Shown here: positions 6,313 to 7,232 of the stretch, one piece after another
Position numbering within the stretch: the stretch's first letter is position 1
Layout of the letters: each line of letters starts with the position of its first letter
Assembly (NCBI GenBank): GCA_021779275.1
Contig: JAJYAX010000077.1
Span: 1 to 7,232, forward strand
DNA: 7,232 nucleotides
Reading direction: 5' to 3'
From: Deltaproteobacteria bacterium
GTDB taxonomy: Bacteria; Desulfobacterota; Desulfobulbia; Desulfobulbales; Desulfocapsaceae
The notes under the pieces: generated by a model
Database searches by the model: none
Told to the model about the DNA's origin: nothing
What the model saw: only the letters and a program-made list of their open reading frames with translations
Translations under genes and position numbers: made by a program

Positions 6313-7232
6313 ATGTTTAAAAAAGTAGAAGCTGTAATCGGTGGTAAAACCATTTCCATCGAGACCGGCAAATTGGCCAAACAGGCATCTGGCTCAGTGG
6401 TTCTAAAATGCGGCGAAACCGTGGTCTTGGTCACGGCGGTTGGTGTAAATGAGAGCAGGCCCGATGCCGATTTTCTGCCGTTGACCATTGAGTATCAGGA
6501 AAAACTGGCTTCCGTCGGTAGGATTCCCGGCAATTATTTCAGAAGAGAGATCGGCCGTCCCAGCGATCACGAGGTCTTGACCTGTCGTATTATTGATCGT
6601 CCCCTGCGCCCGCTTTTTCCGAAGGCCTATTTTTTTGAGACCCAGGTCATCGCCACCGTCCTGTCCGCCGACCTGCAGAACAATCCGGATGTCCTGGCCA
6701 TTACCGGCGCCTCATGCGCGCTGACCCTGTCGCACATCCCTTTTGACGGCCCCGTCGCCGGGGCCAGGGTCGGCTATGTCGATGGCGGATATATCATCAA
6801 TCCGACCACCGAAGAGCTGGCCCAGTCCAGCATGGACCTTATGGTGGCCTGTACCCGCAAGGCGGTGATCATGGTCGAAGGCAGGGCCGATGCGCTCAGC
6901 GAAGATGAGATCCTTTCGGCCATCTTCTTTGCCTTTGAGCAGGTCCAGCCCCTGATCGACCTGCAGGAGGACCTGCGTAAGTCCCATGGTAAGGAAAAAC
7001 GGGTTGTCGCAGCCCCGCAGGTAGATGAGGAGATGATGGCCCGGGTCCGGGAGGTTGCCGCCGCAGGCATTGCCACGGTGGTTTCCACCGCTGATAAAAT
7101 GGAACGCGGTGTTCTGTCCGATGAGTTGAAGAAGACCGTACTGGCCCAGCTTGATACGGATGGTAAGAGGACGGGCGAGATAAACGGTCTGCTGTCAGCC
7201 TATAAAAAATCATTTATGCGGTCCCGGATCGT
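6313..7232 (+). CDS. pnp: Polyribonucleotide nucleotidyltransferase (PNPase), N-terminal part (3' truncated by window edge)
   Basis: The frame is open from ATG 6313 to the window end, giving 306 complete codons of a protein normally near 700 residues. PNPase degrades RNA 3' to 5' by phosphorolysis and can add tails in reverse, as a trimer and often within a degradosome. The visible part covers the first RNase PH-like domain (about 10-140) and the start of the helical domain. In it are TGKLAKQASGSVVL (18-31), GETVVLVTA (34-42), the central-channel loop IPGNYFRREIGRPS (71-84, YFRR matching the E. coli FFRR constriction) and DRPLRPLFPK (95-104). The segment IPFDGPVAGARVGYVDGGYIINPT follows. The second RNase PH, KH and S1 domains lie beyond the window. 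GGAGG (6304-6308) precedes the start by 4 nt. I see no frameshift or missing motif in the visible part. Confidence 0.96.
   Translation, partial: MFKKVEAVIGGKTISIETGKLAKQASGSVVLKCGETVVLVTAVGVNESRPDADFLPLTIEYQEKLASVGRIPGNYFRREIGRPSDHEVLTCRIIDRPLRPLFPKAYFFETQVIATVLSADLQNNPDVLAITGASCALTLSHIPFDGPVAGARVGYVDGGYIINPTTEELAQSSMDLMVACTRKAVIMVEGRADALSEDEILSAIFFAFEQVQPLIDLQEDLRKSHGKEKRVVAAPQVDEEMMARVREVAAAGIATVVSTADKMERGVLSDELKKTVLAQLDTDGKRTGEINGLLSAYKKSFMRSRI

Noticed and set aside
1..7232. CRISPR array, insertion sequence, phage gene, tRNA or defence system
   Set aside because: No regularly spaced repeats, transposase motifs, tRNA-like cloverleaf or foreign-looking gene was seen; every gene belongs to a conserved housekeeping family.

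Overview
This window is a conserved bacterial translation and RNA-processing cluster, all on the plus strand. The order is nusA (3' end only), ylxR, infB, rbfA, a DHH-family phosphoesterase of the NrnA type, truB, rpsO and pnp (5' end only). Every gene was identified from protein motifs. I found no mobile element, CRISPR array, tRNA, rRNA or unrecognised protein system, and I do not claim an undescribed system here.

Organism: the gene order occurs widely in bacteria. Several details fit the former Deltaproteobacteria (Desulfobacterota) best: moderately GC-rich codon use, an IF2 with a long linker carrying IRRR-type repeats, a PNPase with the REIGRPS form of the aperture region, and a DHH phosphoesterase between rbfA and truB. 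This placement is an inference from remembered family features, not a tree.

Layout: bases 1-4841 are very compact. nusA and ylxR overlap by 17 nt, infB and rbfA are 2 nt apart, rbfA and the DHH gene overlap by 17 nt, and truB starts 24 nt after the DHH gene. The one loose join in this part is the 96-nt gap before infB. After truB the density drops. A 234-nt AT-rich gap precedes rpsO and a 211-nt gap precedes pnp. Both gaps contain inverted or direct repeats that could be cis-regulatory RNA or DNA. The pnp leader holds a 15-bp hairpin, the clearest non-coding structure in the window.

Function: NusA acts on the transcription elongation complex. IF2 delivers initiator tRNA, RbfA and S15 take part in 30S maturation, and TruB makes tRNA pseudouridine 55. 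PNPase degrades RNA 3'-5', and the NrnA-like enzyme could clear the short oligonucleotides that RNA decay leaves. The region therefore links transcription, translation initiation, 30S assembly and RNA turnover. Open questions are mainly the two leader regions and the short TruB.
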